Source: an uncultured Pelagibacteraceae bacterium (GTDB lineage: Bacteria > Pseudomonadota > Alphaproteobacteria > Pelagibacterales > Pelagibacteraceae). Taken from it: DNA of 64,000 nucleotides. Both the position numbers and the translations under genes were made by a program. The stretch lies in contig CACGHX010000003.1 in NCBI GenBank assembly GCA_902573065.1, positions 1-64,000 of the forward strand, read 5' to 3'. Of the stretch, positions 38,673 to 49,538 are shown one piece after another (position 1 is the stretch's first letter; the number at the start of each line of letters is the position of its first letter). Below the pieces are notes generated by a model, which made no database searches, had not been told where the DNA came from, and was given only the letters and a program-made list of their open reading frames with translations.

Positions 38673-39121
38673 AGTCTTCCTTTTAAGTTTTGTTTTTTTA
38701 TCCAACCTGAATATTTACCTGTTTTAACTTTACACCAATTATTTTTACATTTTTTAATCAAACACAATCTTCCTATCTCTAGCATTGCCAGAGGTTTTGA
38801 ATATATGGATGGTCGTTGAAACAGTATTGAATTATCTAAAATATTAAATGCTGCCTTTTTCTTTGACAATTGTGACCAATGTATCCATCCAGAGTTATTT
38901 TCATGATCTAAAATTTTTCTCCAATTATCTGATTTATCTAAAACTAATATTGGTAAAAATTTTTTTTCATAAACTATCTTTACTGGATAATCAAAAGATG
39001 GACCTTGTCTTAGGTTAACCTTATCATTTCTTAGTGTAAGATAATAACTCTCATCAGCAAAAGAAAGAGAATTTAAGAATACAATTATATAAGCTAAGAC
39101 TATTTTACTTACCCAAGACAT
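38669..39121 (-). CDS. Secreted protein with two bacterial SH3 domains
   Basis: 150 residues. Signal peptide MSWVSKIVLAYIIVFLNSLSFA (1-22), then two SH3b units: VNLRQGPSFDYPVKIVY..NWRKILDHENNSGWIHWSQL (about 34-85) and the second ending NWCKVKTGKYSGWIKKQNL (about 130-148). SH3b domains often bind peptidoglycan peptides; no catalytic domain is present. Two Cys (LCLIKKCKNNWC region) could form a disulfide in the periplasm. The ATG overlaps the end of the moeB-like gene by 17 nt. Confidence 0.8.
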   Translation of the reverse strand: MSWVSKIVLAYIIVFLNSLSFADESYYLTLRNDKVNLRQGPSFDYPVKIVYEKKFLPILVLDKSDNWRKILDHENNSGWIHWSQLSKKKAAFNILDNSILFQRPSIYSKPLAMLEIGRLCLIKKCKNNWCKVKTGKYSGWIKKQNLKGRL

Positions 39122-39863
39122 GTAAATGATTTCTACAACTTGAATTTTTTTTTAATTTTACTTTTCTAAAGTTTAAATCAAGAGCATTAAATATCATAAT
39201 TTCATTTTTTAAAGGTTTCCCAATATTCAAAATAGATTTAACAACCTCATTGGCTTGCAATGAACCTGCAATACCTGCTAAAGTTGACATTATCCCCTCA
39301 CTTTCGCAATTTTGATTGATCGATGGTAAACTTGGCATAAAACATCTTAAACATGGTCCATCTTTTCTAAAATCAAAATTAAAAATATGACCATCATATT
39401 TGCTAATAGCTGATGAAATTAAAACTTTTTTATATTTAATACAATAATCGTTTATTAATAGTCTAGATTTGAAATTATCAGTACCATCACAAATAAAATC
39501 ATAATTTTTTGCAATCTTGTGAATATTTTCTTTATTAATTTTTTTTAAAAAAGTTTTCACGAGTATTTTTTTGTTAATTCTCTTAATAAAATTTTTTGAG
39601 ACCATTACTTTAAATTTTCCTAAATCTTTTTTTGTAAAAAGCACTTGCCTACTTAAATTTGAGATTTCAACTTTATCGTTATCAGCAATACCTAAATTAC
39701 CTACCCCTGAGTAAGATAAATAAAGCATTAATGGACAACCCAATCCTCCAGCACCAACTACTAAAACTTTTGAATTAAAAAGTTTTTTTTGACCTGATAT
39801 GCCAATATTTTTAAGGATTAGTTGGCGAGAATACTTTTTAAGTTCAGAGCTATTTAATTCCAT
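39105..39863 (-). CDS. moeB: ThiF/MoeB/HesA family adenylyltransferase (E1-like)
   Basis: 252 residues. Nucleotide-binding VLVVGAGGLGCPLMLYLSYSGVG (about 29-51), the Arg-bearing EISNLSRQVLFTKKDLGK and CDGTDNFKSRLLINDYC are all present. These enzymes adenylate the C-terminal Gly-Gly of MoaD, ThiS or similar sulfur carriers. The zinc site is half unusual: the first pair is CLRC, but the second reads CRNH, so the fourth ligand may be His. No moaD or thiS is adjacent, so the substrate carrier is unclear; the symbol is tentative. Confidence 0.8.
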   Translation of the reverse strand: MELNSSELKKYSRQLILKNIGISGQKKLFNSKVLVVGAGGLGCPLMLYLSYSGVGNLGIADNDKVEISNLSRQVLFTKKDLGKFKVMVSKNFIKRINKKILVKTFLKKINKENIHKIAKNYDFICDGTDNFKSRLLINDYCIKYKKVLISSAISKYDGHIFNFDFRKDGPCLRCFMPSLPSINQNCESEGIMSTLAGIAGSLQANEVVKSILNIGKPLKNEIMIFNALDLNFRKVKLKKNSSCRNHLHVLGK

Positions 39864-39865
39864 TA

Positions 39866-41092
39866 TTAATTTAATCTTTTTTTAATATCTAAAAAAGAAT
39901 TAATTATTTTTTTGGCTATTATAGAAGCTATAAATTTTTTTGAACCTTTCTTAATTTTTTGGATTTCACCATTATTTTCGATAATCGTAACTTCATTGAA
40001 ATCTACGTTAAAACCCGTTTCTTTACTTGATACGTCATTCGCTACAACAATATCGCAATGTTTCTCATGCATCTTTTCAATAGAATTTTTAATAATATTT
40101 TCGGTTTCTGCAGAAAAACCAACTAAAAGTTTTGGTCTATGTCTATTATTTTTCCCTAAAAATTCTAATATATCAGGATTTTGCTCTAATTGAATTTTAT
40201 CTAAATTTATTTTCTTTTTTAATTTTTGTTTATTTTTCATAACTGGTTTAAAATCTGAAACAGCTGCTGTACACACAGCGATATCGGTTGGTAAAGTTTT
40301 TTTTATTTCATTAAACATTTGTTTACCCGAGATTATTTTTTTAACTTTAATTTCATTTGAGTAATTAATATTTGTTGGTCCTGATATTAAAGTAGTTTTA
40401 ATTCCTAGCCTAGATAGTTCTAGAGCAATTTCGTAACCTTGTTTTCCACTAGACTCATTTGATATGTATCTCACTGGGTCAATATATTCACGTGTAGGAC
40501 CAGCTGTTACAGTTGCTCGTATATTTTTCTTTTTAAAATAATCTTTTTGTTTAAAAAAATTTTCTAAATATGAAATTATCTGTCTTGGACTAGACATTTT
40601 ACCTTTTCCATACTCACCACAAGCCATCTCACCATCTTGAGGACCTATAAACTTATAACCATACTTAAATAAAGTATTTAAATTTTTTTGTGTGGCTTTA
40701 TGTTCCCACATTCTTACATTCATAGCAGGAACTAGAAAGGTTTCTTTATCTGAGGCAAGAATGACTGTTGTAGCTAAGTCATCAGCAGAGCCTCTTGAAA
40801 GTTTTGACATAAAATTTGCAGTCGCAGGAAGAACTAGAATCGTATCAGCCCAACGAGAGAGAGCAATATGATCCATTTTTCCGTTATTTTTTTCACTAAA
40901 TGTATCCTCAAAAACTCTACTTTTTGATAAAGAAGAAATAGACAAAGAAGTAACAAATTTCTTTCCAGTTTTAGTTAAGATTACTTTTATAGAACAACTT
41001 TTTCTTTGTAATAATCTTATCAAGTCTAAAGATTTATAGGCAGATATTCCACCTCCTATAATTAGTAATATTTTTTTATTTTTTAAATTCAT
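39866..41092 (-). CDS. coaBC: Bifunctional CoaBC (phosphopantothenoylcysteine synthetase/decarboxylase)
   Basis: 408 residues. The N-terminal CoaC flavoprotein domain (1-185) has the catalytic His in DHIALSRWAD, VPAMNVRMW and the Cys in GEMACGEYGKGKM; the C-terminal CoaB domain starts ATVTAGPTREYIDPVRYISNESSGKQGYEIA and contains the Lys-bearing INLDKIQLEQNPDIL. It joins cysteine to phosphopantothenate and decarboxylates it for coenzyme A. Two nt before the moeB-like gene and 6 nt after ubiB; ubiB-coaBC adjacency is common in Alphaproteobacteria. Confidence 0.95.
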   Translation of the reverse strand: MNLKNKKILLIIGGGISAYKSLDLIRLLQRKSCSIKVILTKTGKKFVTSLSISSLSKSRVFEDTFSEKNNGKMDHIALSRWADTILVLPATANFMSKLSRGSADDLATTVILASDKETFLVPAMNVRMWEHKATQKNLNTLFKYGYKFIGPQDGEMACGEYGKGKMSSPRQIISYLENFFKQKDYFKKKNIRATVTAGPTREYIDPVRYISNESSGKQGYEIALELSRLGIKTTLISGPTNINYSNEIKVKKIISGKQMFNEIKKTLPTDIAVCTAAVSDFKPVMKNKQKLKKKINLDKIQLEQNPDILEFLGKNNRHRPKLLVGFSAETENIIKNSIEKMHEKHCDIVVANDVSSKETGFNVDFNEVTIIENNGEIQKIKKGSKKFIASIIAKKIINSFLDIKKRLN

Positions 41093-41098
41093 AAATTA

Positions 41099-42664
41099 TT
41101 AAAATACTATAAATACAGCTATTATAATACCTAAAAAAACTATAATCATATTATTTCTTAAATTTCTAAGTTTTAGTTCTTCAACTTCAAAATTTTTTCC
41201 GTTCAAAGCGCTTAGATTTAACTTTCCTTCCGCAATCATTTGAAGTGTTGTATTTGCATTATCCATAACTTTTGGTAGATCTGGAATTCTATCAAGTATA
41301 TCTTTTGATAATTCAATCGTTTTATTTATTGCAGACTCTGGACCTTTGACACTTTTGATCCAACTTTCTAAAACTGGTCTCGAAATTTTCCAAATATTTG
41401 TATCTGGATCTAATTTTCTAGCAACACCTTCAACTACAACCATTGTTTTTTGAAGCAATAGCAATTGTGTTTGTGTTTGCATATTAAATTTTTCAGTAAT
41501 CTCAAATAACTGCCCCAATAGATTTCCTCCAGAAATATCTTTTATTGATTGACCAAAAATAGGTTCACCAATCGATCGTAGAGCCTGAGCAAAATCATCC
41601 TTGGATGTATTTGGTGGAACTAGTCCTGCTAAAAAATGCATTTCGGCTACTTTTAAATAATCTCTCTCGATAAAACCAAAAAGAATTTCCGCTAAATATT
41701 TTTTGTTGCTTTTATCCAGCCTCCCCATAATGCCAAAATCCACCGGAATAATATTTCCTTCTTTATCAACAAAGAGATTTCCCTGATGCATGTCTGCATG
41801 AAAAAATCCATCCCTCACAGCCTGCTTAAGGAATAACTGAATTAAATTTGTAGAAACTTTCTTTAAATCTACATTTAATTTTTTCAATTTTTCTACTTCT
41901 CTTATTGAAAAACCCTCTATTTTATCTAATGTTAAAATTCTTTTAGAAGTATAGTTCCAATAAATTTTTGGAACTTTAATGCCATTATCGTTAATGGTAT
42001 TTTCCCTTAGCTCACCAGCCGCAGCTGCCTCAAATCTTAAATCCATTTCCACATTTGTTATTTCTTTTAAAAGATTAATAACCTCAACTAATTTTAATCT
42101 TTTAGTTTTTTTAAAAACACTTTCTATTAAAAATGCTAGAAACATCAGAGCATCTAGTTCTTCATTAACAAGAGTATGAATGTTGGGTCTTAAAATTTTA
42201 ATAGCTACATTTTTCTCGTCACCATCAATTTTTATCTTTGCAAAGTGGACTTGCGCTATAGAGGCTGCTGCAATAGGCTCACTTAATGATGAAATATTAT
42301 TATAAGATTTTGATCCTATTTCATTTTCTATTATTTTTTTAGCTTTTTCATTGTCAAAAGCTGGTAATCTATCCTGAAGTTTTTCTAAATCGTTTGCAAT
42401 TTTTTCACCTATTATATCTGGCCTTGTAGCTAAAAATTGGCCTAATTTAATAAATGTTGTGCCCATATCTTCTAAAGATTGACACAACTTTTCGCCAGGT
42501 GTTTTATTTAAATTTGCAATTTTTTTACTCGATCCAATAGAGCATAAATTAAATAAAATTTTTAAACTCATCGGGATAGGTTTTAATTGATCTAAAGTTT
42601 CAATAGCACCTGAAACAGATAATTTTCTTAAAATTTTTAATAAGTTATAAATTTTCTTAAACAT
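41099..42664 (-). CDS. ubiB: UbiB, atypical kinase-like ubiquinone biosynthesis protein
   Basis: The start is placed at ATG 42662-42664 (MFKKIYNLLKIL), one base after ubiE; the track's extra 13 residues lie inside ubiE. 521 residues. ADCK/UbiB motifs: the KxGQ segment TFIKLGQFLATRPDI (about 75-90), the Ala-rich nucleotide loop AAASIAQVHFA (about 133-143), the catalytic-type FFHADMHQGNLFVD (about 285-298) and VDFGIMG. A C-terminal membrane helix (NNMIIVFLGIIIAVFIVF) is retained. It supports ubiquinone assembly, probably by lipid-precursor handling. Confidence 0.94.
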   Translation of the reverse strand: MFKKIYNLLKILRKLSVSGAIETLDQLKPIPMSLKILFNLCSIGSSKKIANLNKTPGEKLCQSLEDMGTTFIKLGQFLATRPDIIGEKIANDLEKLQDRLPAFDNEKAKKIIENEIGSKSYNNISSLSEPIAAASIAQVHFAKIKIDGDEKNVAIKILRPNIHTLVNEELDALMFLAFLIESVFKKTKRLKLVEVINLLKEITNVEMDLRFEAAAAGELRENTINDNGIKVPKIYWNYTSKRILTLDKIEGFSIREVEKLKKLNVDLKKVSTNLIQLFLKQAVRDGFFHADMHQGNLFVDKEGNIIPVDFGIMGRLDKSNKKYLAEILFGFIERDYLKVAEMHFLAGLVPPNTSKDDFAQALRSIGEPIFGQSIKDISGGNLLGQLFEITEKFNMQTQTQLLLLQKTMVVVEGVARKLDPDTNIWKISRPVLESWIKSVKGPESAINKTIELSKDILDRIPDLPKVMDNANTTLQMIAEGKLNLSALNGKNFEVEELKLRNLRNNMIIVFLGIIIAVFIVF

Positions 42665-42665
42665 T

Positions 42666-43370
42666 TTATATTTTCCAGCCTGAATGAATTGCCGCAATTC
42701 CACCAGATAAGTTTCTAAATTCTACACTTTCAAATCCGTTTGATTTGATGAGCTTTAATAATTCTTCCTGACTATAAAAATCATTTATACTGTTTATTAA
42801 GTATTCGTATGGTTCTGATTTGCCAACAATGTATTTACCTATATGAGGTATCATTTTTGAATATTTTTTATAAAACTCAGATAAAATTTCATTGTTAACT
42901 TTTGAAAATTCTAAACACAAAAATCTACCTCCTGTTTTTAAAACACGCCTGCTTTCATTGATAGCAAGCTTAATATTCGAAAAATTTCTGATTCCAAAAC
43001 TCACCACATATATATCGAACGTTTCATCTTTAAAAGGCAGTTTTTCCGCCTGAGCGCGATACCATTTTACATTAGCTAAATTTTTTAATTTTTTTTCCCC
43101 TATTTTAAACATATTTTTATTTGGTTCTACGCAAGAAACTTTTCCAGAAAAATTAGTTTCTTTCAAGAAAGCTCTAGCGACATCACCTGTGCCTGAAGCT
43201 ACATCAATTAAGTGCTGGTTCTGTCTAGGACTCATCCAGTGAATTAATTTACTTTTCCAAAGCCTGTGTGCACCAAAAGACATTAAGTCATTCATTAAGT
43301 CATACTTATTAAAGACTTCGTTAAAAACTTTTGTCACATATTGTTTTTTTGATTGATTTATATTTTTCAT
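42666..43370 (-). CDS. ubiE: Ubiquinone/menaquinone C-methyltransferase UbiE
   Basis: 234-residue class I SAM methyltransferase. Motif I LIDVASGTGDVARAFL (about 54-69), CVEPNKNMFKIGEKK, and the UbiE-specific blocks DIYVVSFGIRNFSN and YEYLINSINDFYSQEELLKLIKSNGFESVEFRNLSGGIAAIHSGWKI at the C-terminus. Methylates the C2 position of the benzoquinol ring. Head of the minus-strand ubiE-ubiB-coaBC-moeB-SH3 run and divergent from mutM across only 15 bp. Confidence 0.96.
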   Translation of the reverse strand: MKNINQSKKQYVTKVFNEVFNKYDLMNDLMSFGAHRLWKSKLIHWMSPRQNQHLIDVASGTGDVARAFLKETNFSGKVSCVEPNKNMFKIGEKKLKNLANVKWYRAQAEKLPFKDETFDIYVVSFGIRNFSNIKLAINESRRVLKTGGRFLCLEFSKVNNEILSEFYKKYSKMIPHIGKYIVGKSEPYEYLINSINDFYSQEELLKLIKSNGFESVEFRNLSGGIAAIHSGWKI

Positions 43371-43385
43371 TTTTTATAAAGTTAT

Positions 43386-44252
43386 ATGCCAGAATTACCC
43401 GAAGTTGAAGTTGTTAGAAAATCGCTACAATCATTTATAAAAGGCCGAGAAATTAAAAAAGTATCAGTTTTTAATAGAAATTTAAGGTATAAAATTAGAA
43501 GAGATTTTGACAAAAAGATCATTAATCAAAAGATAATCTTTATAAGAAGAAGATCTAAATTTCTTTTATTAGGTCTCGAGAATCATAGCGTCATTTTAAT
43601 TCACTTGGGAATGACTGGAAAAATTTTTATAATTAACGATTCTTCTAATAAAGTATTTAAAACAAGTTTTTATTATGAAAATGAAATTAACAAAAAACAC
43701 AATCATTTTATAATTAAATTTAATAAATTCGTAAAGTTAATATATAATGATGTAAGAAAATTTGGTTTTGTTAAAATAATTCCATCTAAAAGTATAAAAG
43801 AAAACAATCATCTAAGACTATTGGGCCCGGAACCATTAAATAAAGATTTTAATTTCAAATATCTTAATACAAAAGTAAAGAATAAAAAAAAAAATATAAA
43901 AAATCTTCTAATGGATCAGAAATTAGTTTCTGGACTTGGAAATATTTATGTTAACGAGATTTTGCACCTTAGTTCTGTTAGTCCTCTCAAAGTTTCAAAA
44001 AATTTAAGTGTTCATCAAGCAAAAAAAATTGTAAAAAATATTAAAATAATTTTATTAACGGCAATTAAATCGGGTGGATCAAGTATAAGAGATTTTAAGG
44101 GAGCTTCAGGTAAGAAAGGTAATTTTCAACAAAAATTCATGGTATATGATAGGAATGGTCAGTTATGCAAAAAAACAGGATGTCGAGGAAAAATTAAAAA
44201 AATTTATATATCTAATCGTTCGACATTCTACTGCTTAAAATGTCAAAAATAG
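43386..44252 (+). CDS. mutM: Formamidopyrimidine-DNA glycosylase (MutM/Fpg)
   Basis: 288 residues. The mature N-terminus PELPEVEVV supplies the nucleophilic Pro and catalytic Glu; HLGMTGKI is the conserved DNA-contact loop, DQKLVSGLGNIYVNEILHLS the H2TH region, and the C-terminal zinc finger is CKKTGC...FYCLKC (C-x4-C, C-x2-C), with SNRSTFYC carrying the family's Arg. It excises 8-oxoguanine and complements Nth (at 4 kb). mutM-rpsT-dnaA order is seen in many Alphaproteobacteria. Confidence 0.96.
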   Translation: MPELPEVEVVRKSLQSFIKGREIKKVSVFNRNLRYKIRRDFDKKIINQKIIFIRRRSKFLLLGLENHSVILIHLGMTGKIFIINDSSNKVFKTSFYYENEINKKHNHFIIKFNKFVKLIYNDVRKFGFVKIIPSKSIKENNHLRLLGPEPLNKDFNFKYLNTKVKNKKKNIKNLLMDQKLVSGLGNIYVNEILHLSSVSPLKVSKNLSVHQAKKIVKNIKIILLTAIKSGGSSIRDFKGASGKKGNFQQKFMVYDRNGQLCKKTGCRGKIKKIYISNRSTFYCLKCQK

Positions 44253-44259
44253 TTAAATG

Positions 44260-44288
44260 TTGACCTCATTATTCTTAACATATATATC
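44260..44288 (+). promoter_or_regulatory. Promoter of rpsT
   Basis: TTGACC (44260-44265), 17 nt, TATATC (44283-44288); TATATA at 44281 is an alternative -10. Transcription would start near 44294-44296, next to the ATG at 44297, so the mRNA would be almost leaderless. It follows the mutM stop by 7 nt. Confidence 0.55.
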
Positions 44289-44296
44289 TGGCTCAG

Positions 44297-44563
44297 ATGC
44301 CTAATACAAAATCTGCAATTCGAAGAGTTAAAAGAGTAAAAAAACAATCTTTAGTAAATAAATTACGAAGAAGTAGATATAGACTAGCTATCAAAAAAAT
44401 TAACAAATTAATCGAAAAAAAGGATTTGCAAGCTATCAAGAAATTTTACCCAAAATTTCAATCAGAATTAATGCGAATAGCTAAAACAGGGGTTGTAAAA
44501 AGGGAAAACGCCTCAAGAAAAATTGCAAGAATTTCTAAAAAAATAAAAAAAATCAATAAATAG
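44297..44563 (+). CDS. rpsT: 30S ribosomal protein S20
   Basis: 88 residues, Lys/Arg-rich throughout, starting MPNTKSAIRRVKRVKKQSLVNKLRRSRYRLAIKKI and with the family TGVVKRENASRKIARISKKI end. S20 binds 16S helices 9 and 44. Its 3' flank has only weak hairpins (TTGTAAACAA; ACAATTTAAAGTTGT followed by TTTTTT), so termination before dnaA may be partial. Confidence 0.96.
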   Translation: MPNTKSAIRRVKRVKKQSLVNKLRRSRYRLAIKKINKLIEKKDLQAIKKFYPKFQSELMRIAKTGVVKRENASRKIARISKKIKKINK

Positions 44564-44827
44564 TTGTAAACAATTTAAAGTTGTCTTGTTTTTTAAATCA
44601 TTTGATTAAAAAAAAATCGTGAAACTATATATAGACAATTATTATTGGAGGTTGAATTATTATTTTTGATTTTCGACTTGAACGATAATTTTTTTAATTT
44701 TTTTTTATCTTTTTTTTAATTTCATCTTCAACGATTATTTTACAACTCAAACTCAATTATTTTTTTATTTAAGGAAAAATAAGTTGAATTGAAAAATTTT
44801 TTTAATTAAAAATAAATTTCTTTTAGT
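44564..44827 (+). other. 264-bp non-coding region upstream of dnaA
   Basis: The longest gene-free stretch in the window. It is almost entirely A/T with long T tracts on the plus strand. No ORF, tRNA or consensus DnaA box (TTATnCACA) is visible. It holds three related ACGATwwTTTT elements, two direct and one inverted (see repeat entry), and the short words GTTGAATT at 44651 and 44783. It probably carries the dnaA promoter and control sites; an origin function cannot be supported from motifs alone. Confidence 0.6.
44610..44741. repeat. Three ACGAT-core elements upstream of dnaA
   Basis: CTTGAACGATAATTTT (44677-44692) and CTTCAACGATTATTTT (44726-44741) match at 14 of 16 positions, 49 bp apart. 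A third, GTTTCACGATTTTTTT, is on the minus strand at 44625-44610. CG is rare in this A/T-rich region, so a shared core containing it stands out. They may bind a regulator of dnaA, or DnaA itself through degenerate boxes. Confidence 0.55.
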
Positions 44828-46213
44828 ATGGAAAAACCATTTAAAATTGAAAAAAATTTAGTTTCAGAAGAGAACGTCCTTAATTGGGTAATAGTTCAGG
44901 AGAGTTTTCAAAAAGCTTTTGGTAGTGAAATCTATTCTAGCTGGCTAAAAAATATTTCTTTAATTAAAGAATATAACCATTATGTAATTTTAGGTGTTCA
45001 AACCAGATTTTTTAGAGATTGGATTACATCAAGATATGCTGATAAAATTTTAAGTGAATTACAAAAGCATAAACTAAGTATTAATAGAATTGAGTTTAAG
45101 ATCGAAGGTGAAAAATTAAACACCAAATCTTTATTATCCAAACCAGATATAAATAAAATATCAGATATAAAAGATGGAGTTTTAAACTATAATCGTTTGA
45201 ATCCAAATTTAAGTTTTGAAAACTTTATAACAGGCAAAAGTAATAATGTTGCTTTTCTTTCAGCAAAAAAGATTGCTTCCGAACTTTCTAGATACAATCC
45301 TTTGTTTATATATGGTGGAGTTGGTTTAGGGAAAACACACTTAATTAATGCAATAGGACTTGCATTAAAAGATACATCAAATGTTATGTTTATATCAGCA
45401 GAAAGATTTATGTATCAATTTATAAAATCAATTAAAAAAAACGAAATGGTAAACTTCAAAGATTTTTTTAGGAAAGCAAATGTTTTTATAATTGACGATA
45501 TACAGTTTATTAGAGGTAAAGAAGGATTGCAGGAAGAGTTTTTCCATACATTTAATAGTTTATTTGATAAAAGTGCACAAATAATAATTTCGTCTGATCG
45601 CCCGCCAAATAGATTAGATAGAGTACAAGATAGAATAAAATCAAGACTATCAGGTGGATTGGTAGTTGATATTGGAGTGCCTGATTATGATTTGAAATTA
45701 AATATTTTGAAAAAGAAAATTAATGAATTTCAAAACTCTTTTCATGAGTACCCTAACTTAAGTGAGGATATAATTGATTATATGGCGAGGGAACCAAACT
45801 TAAATATTAGGGAATTAATTGGTATATTCAATAGAGTGGTTGCTTTTAGTAAAATGAACAAAAAACCATTGAATGTTAACGATTGTAAAATAATTTTAAA
45901 AGATGTTCATAATAACAATAAAGTAGTAAGTATTGATAAAATACAAAACGTAACATCCAATTTTTTTAGTATTAATTTGCAAGAAATGCTGTCTCAAAGA
46001 AGATCCAGGCCTTTAGCAAGACCTAGACAAATTGCGATGTATTTAGCTAAAAAATTAACTACAAGATCATTACCAGAAATTGGAAGAAAGTTCGCAAATA
46101 GAGATCATACAACGGTAATACATGCTGTAAAAACTATTGAAAAATTGTCTCAAGACAACAGTTTAATGAAAAAAAATATTGAAGAGATAACATCAATAAT
46201 TTTGAGCGATTAA
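44828..46213 (+). CDS. dnaA: Chromosomal replication initiator DnaA
   Basis: 461 residues: N-terminal DnaB-contact domain (1-95), a short linker, AAA+ domain with Walker A FIYGGVGLGKTHLINAIG (about 158-175), Walker B VFIIDDIQFI and sensor region ISSDRPPNRL, and the C-terminal DNA-binding domain with ARPRQIAMYLAKKLTTRSLPEIGRKFANRDHTTVIHAVKTIEKL (about 398-441), the DnaA signature. It unwinds the origin. dnaN follows after one base. Confidence 0.98.
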   Translation: MEKPFKIEKNLVSEENVLNWVIVQESFQKAFGSEIYSSWLKNISLIKEYNHYVILGVQTRFFRDWITSRYADKILSELQKHKLSINRIEFKIEGEKLNTKSLLSKPDINKISDIKDGVLNYNRLNPNLSFENFITGKSNNVAFLSAKKIASELSRYNPLFIYGGVGLGKTHLINAIGLALKDTSNVMFISAERFMYQFIKSIKKNEMVNFKDFFRKANVFIIDDIQFIRGKEGLQEEFFHTFNSLFDKSAQIIISSDRPPNRLDRVQDRIKSRLSGGLVVDIGVPDYDLKLNILKKKINEFQNSFHEYPNLSEDIIDYMAREPNLNIRELIGIFNRVVAFSKMNKKPLNVNDCKIILKDVHNNNKVVSIDKIQNVTSNFFSINLQEMLSQRRSRPLARPRQIAMYLAKKLTTRSLPEIGRKFANRDHTTVIHAVKTIEKLSQDNSLMKKNIEEITSIILSD

Positions 46214-46214
46214 A

Positions 46215-47330
46215 ATGCAATTTCAAATAAATCGTGACGTTTTACTCAAGTCACTTTCTATAGCACACAATATCATTGAAAGAAAAAATACTTTGCCAAT
46301 TCTATCAAATGTATTACTTGAAATTAAAAAAGATAAATTAAATATTGTTGCAACTGATCTCGATATATTATTTCTTGATGAAATTACAGATTTTAAATTT
46401 AATAAAGAGGGAAGTACTACAACGTCAGCGACTGTGTTGTTTGATATATTAAAAAAACTACCCCAAAACACAGAAATATCTTTTTCTTTACAAAATGAAA
46501 ATAAACTGAACATTTCTGCTGAAAATTCTAAATTCAATCTTCTTTGTTTACCAGTAGATAATTTTCCAAGTCTTAACGAAAATTTTCAAACAGACGGAAT
46601 AAACATTAATGGTGAAAAATTTTTATCTTTATTAAATAAAACTAAAATATCAATGTCAAATGATGAAACCAGACACTATCTAAATGGAATTTATATACAT
46701 ATTACAGAGTCAGAAAAAACTTCCTACTTAACAGGAGTAGCAACAGATAGTCATAGACTTTCATCTAGTAGTATTATATTGGACAAGATTGATAATTTTA
46801 AACCATTCATTTTACCTAAAAAGGCGGTTTTTCAACTCTGTAATTTACTTCAGGAGAATAAAGAGAATATTTTACTAAACTCTAGTGAAACAAAAATTCA
46901 ATTTAAGATTGGCAAGTCAAAGATAATTTCCAAAGTAATTGATGGAAAGTTTCCAGATTATAAAAAAGTTGTTCCACAAAAAAACAATAAAACTTTAGAA
47001 GTAGATACAAAGGATTTTATTCACTCAGTAGAGCGGGTAATAACAGTATCAATAGATAGAAAAGAAGGTGTAAAAATTGCACTCAAAAAGGGTGAAATCG
47101 AACTTTTTGTAAATAGCTCATCCTCTGGAGAGGGTAAAGAAAATTTAAAAGCTGATTATAATTCAGAAGATTTAACTGTTGGTTTTAATTCTAGGTATTT
47201 ATTGGATATCGCATCCGAAATTCAGGACAAAAAACTTATTATGAATTTAAATGACTCTGTCTCACCGGTGTTAATACAAGATTACTCAGATAAAAATAGC
47301 TATTTTGTAATTATGCCTATGAAAATATGA
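46215..47330 (+). CDS. dnaN: DNA polymerase III beta sliding clamp
   Basis: 371 residues with three clamp domains. It begins MQFQINRDVLLKSLSIAHNIIERKNTLPILSNVLLE and has ATDSHRLSSS in the middle domain and, at the end, the protein-binding cleft SVSPVLIQDYSDKNSYFVIMPMKI with the M-P-M-R/K-type terminus. It tethers polymerases to DNA. recF, normally the next gene, is missing; gyrB follows across a 133-bp gap. Confidence 0.97.
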   Translation: MQFQINRDVLLKSLSIAHNIIERKNTLPILSNVLLEIKKDKLNIVATDLDILFLDEITDFKFNKEGSTTTSATVLFDILKKLPQNTEISFSLQNENKLNISAENSKFNLLCLPVDNFPSLNENFQTDGININGEKFLSLLNKTKISMSNDETRHYLNGIYIHITESEKTSYLTGVATDSHRLSSSSIILDKIDNFKPFILPKKAVFQLCNLLQENKENILLNSSETKIQFKIGKSKIISKVIDGKFPDYKKVVPQKNNKTLEVDTKDFIHSVERVITVSIDRKEGVKIALKKGEIELFVNSSSSGEGKENLKADYNSEDLTVGFNSRYLLDIASEIQDKKLIMNLNDSVSPVLIQDYSDKNSYFVIMPMKI

Positions 47331-47370
47331 AATTATTAGAATTTAGTTAAAAAAAATATTTTGTCTCATA

Positions 47371-47442
47371 TTATCCTTATCAATCAATGATAATTTAATC
47401 TCCAGATAATGATACGTTTTATATAAGCGATAAAAAATGATA
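47371..47442. repeat. Cluster of GATA/TATC words upstream of gyrB
   Basis: Within 72 bp of the 133-bp dnaN-gyrB gap the words TTATC (47371, 47377), GATAA (47389, 47405, 47429) and TGATA (47410, 47438) occur. Two of them form the dyad TTATC-n7-GATAA (47377-47393). The density is more than expected by eye even in A/T-rich DNA. This may be a regulator-binding or supercoiling-responsive gyrB control region. Confidence 0.4.
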
Positions 47443-47460
47443 TATTTATTTTTCTTTTAA

Positions 47461-49533
<2,073 letters not shown>

Positions 49534-49538
49534 CCAAT

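Noticed and set aside
42665-42703. Upstream start of ubiB given by the ORF track
   Set aside because: The extra codons are inside ubiE; ATG 42664 directly after the ubiE stop is the likelier start.
44564-44827. Replication origin (oriC) before dnaA
   Set aside because: The region is A/T-rich and next to dnaA, but no TTATnCACA-type DnaA box is visible and many Alphaproteobacteria have oriC away from dnaA. Kept only as a control region.
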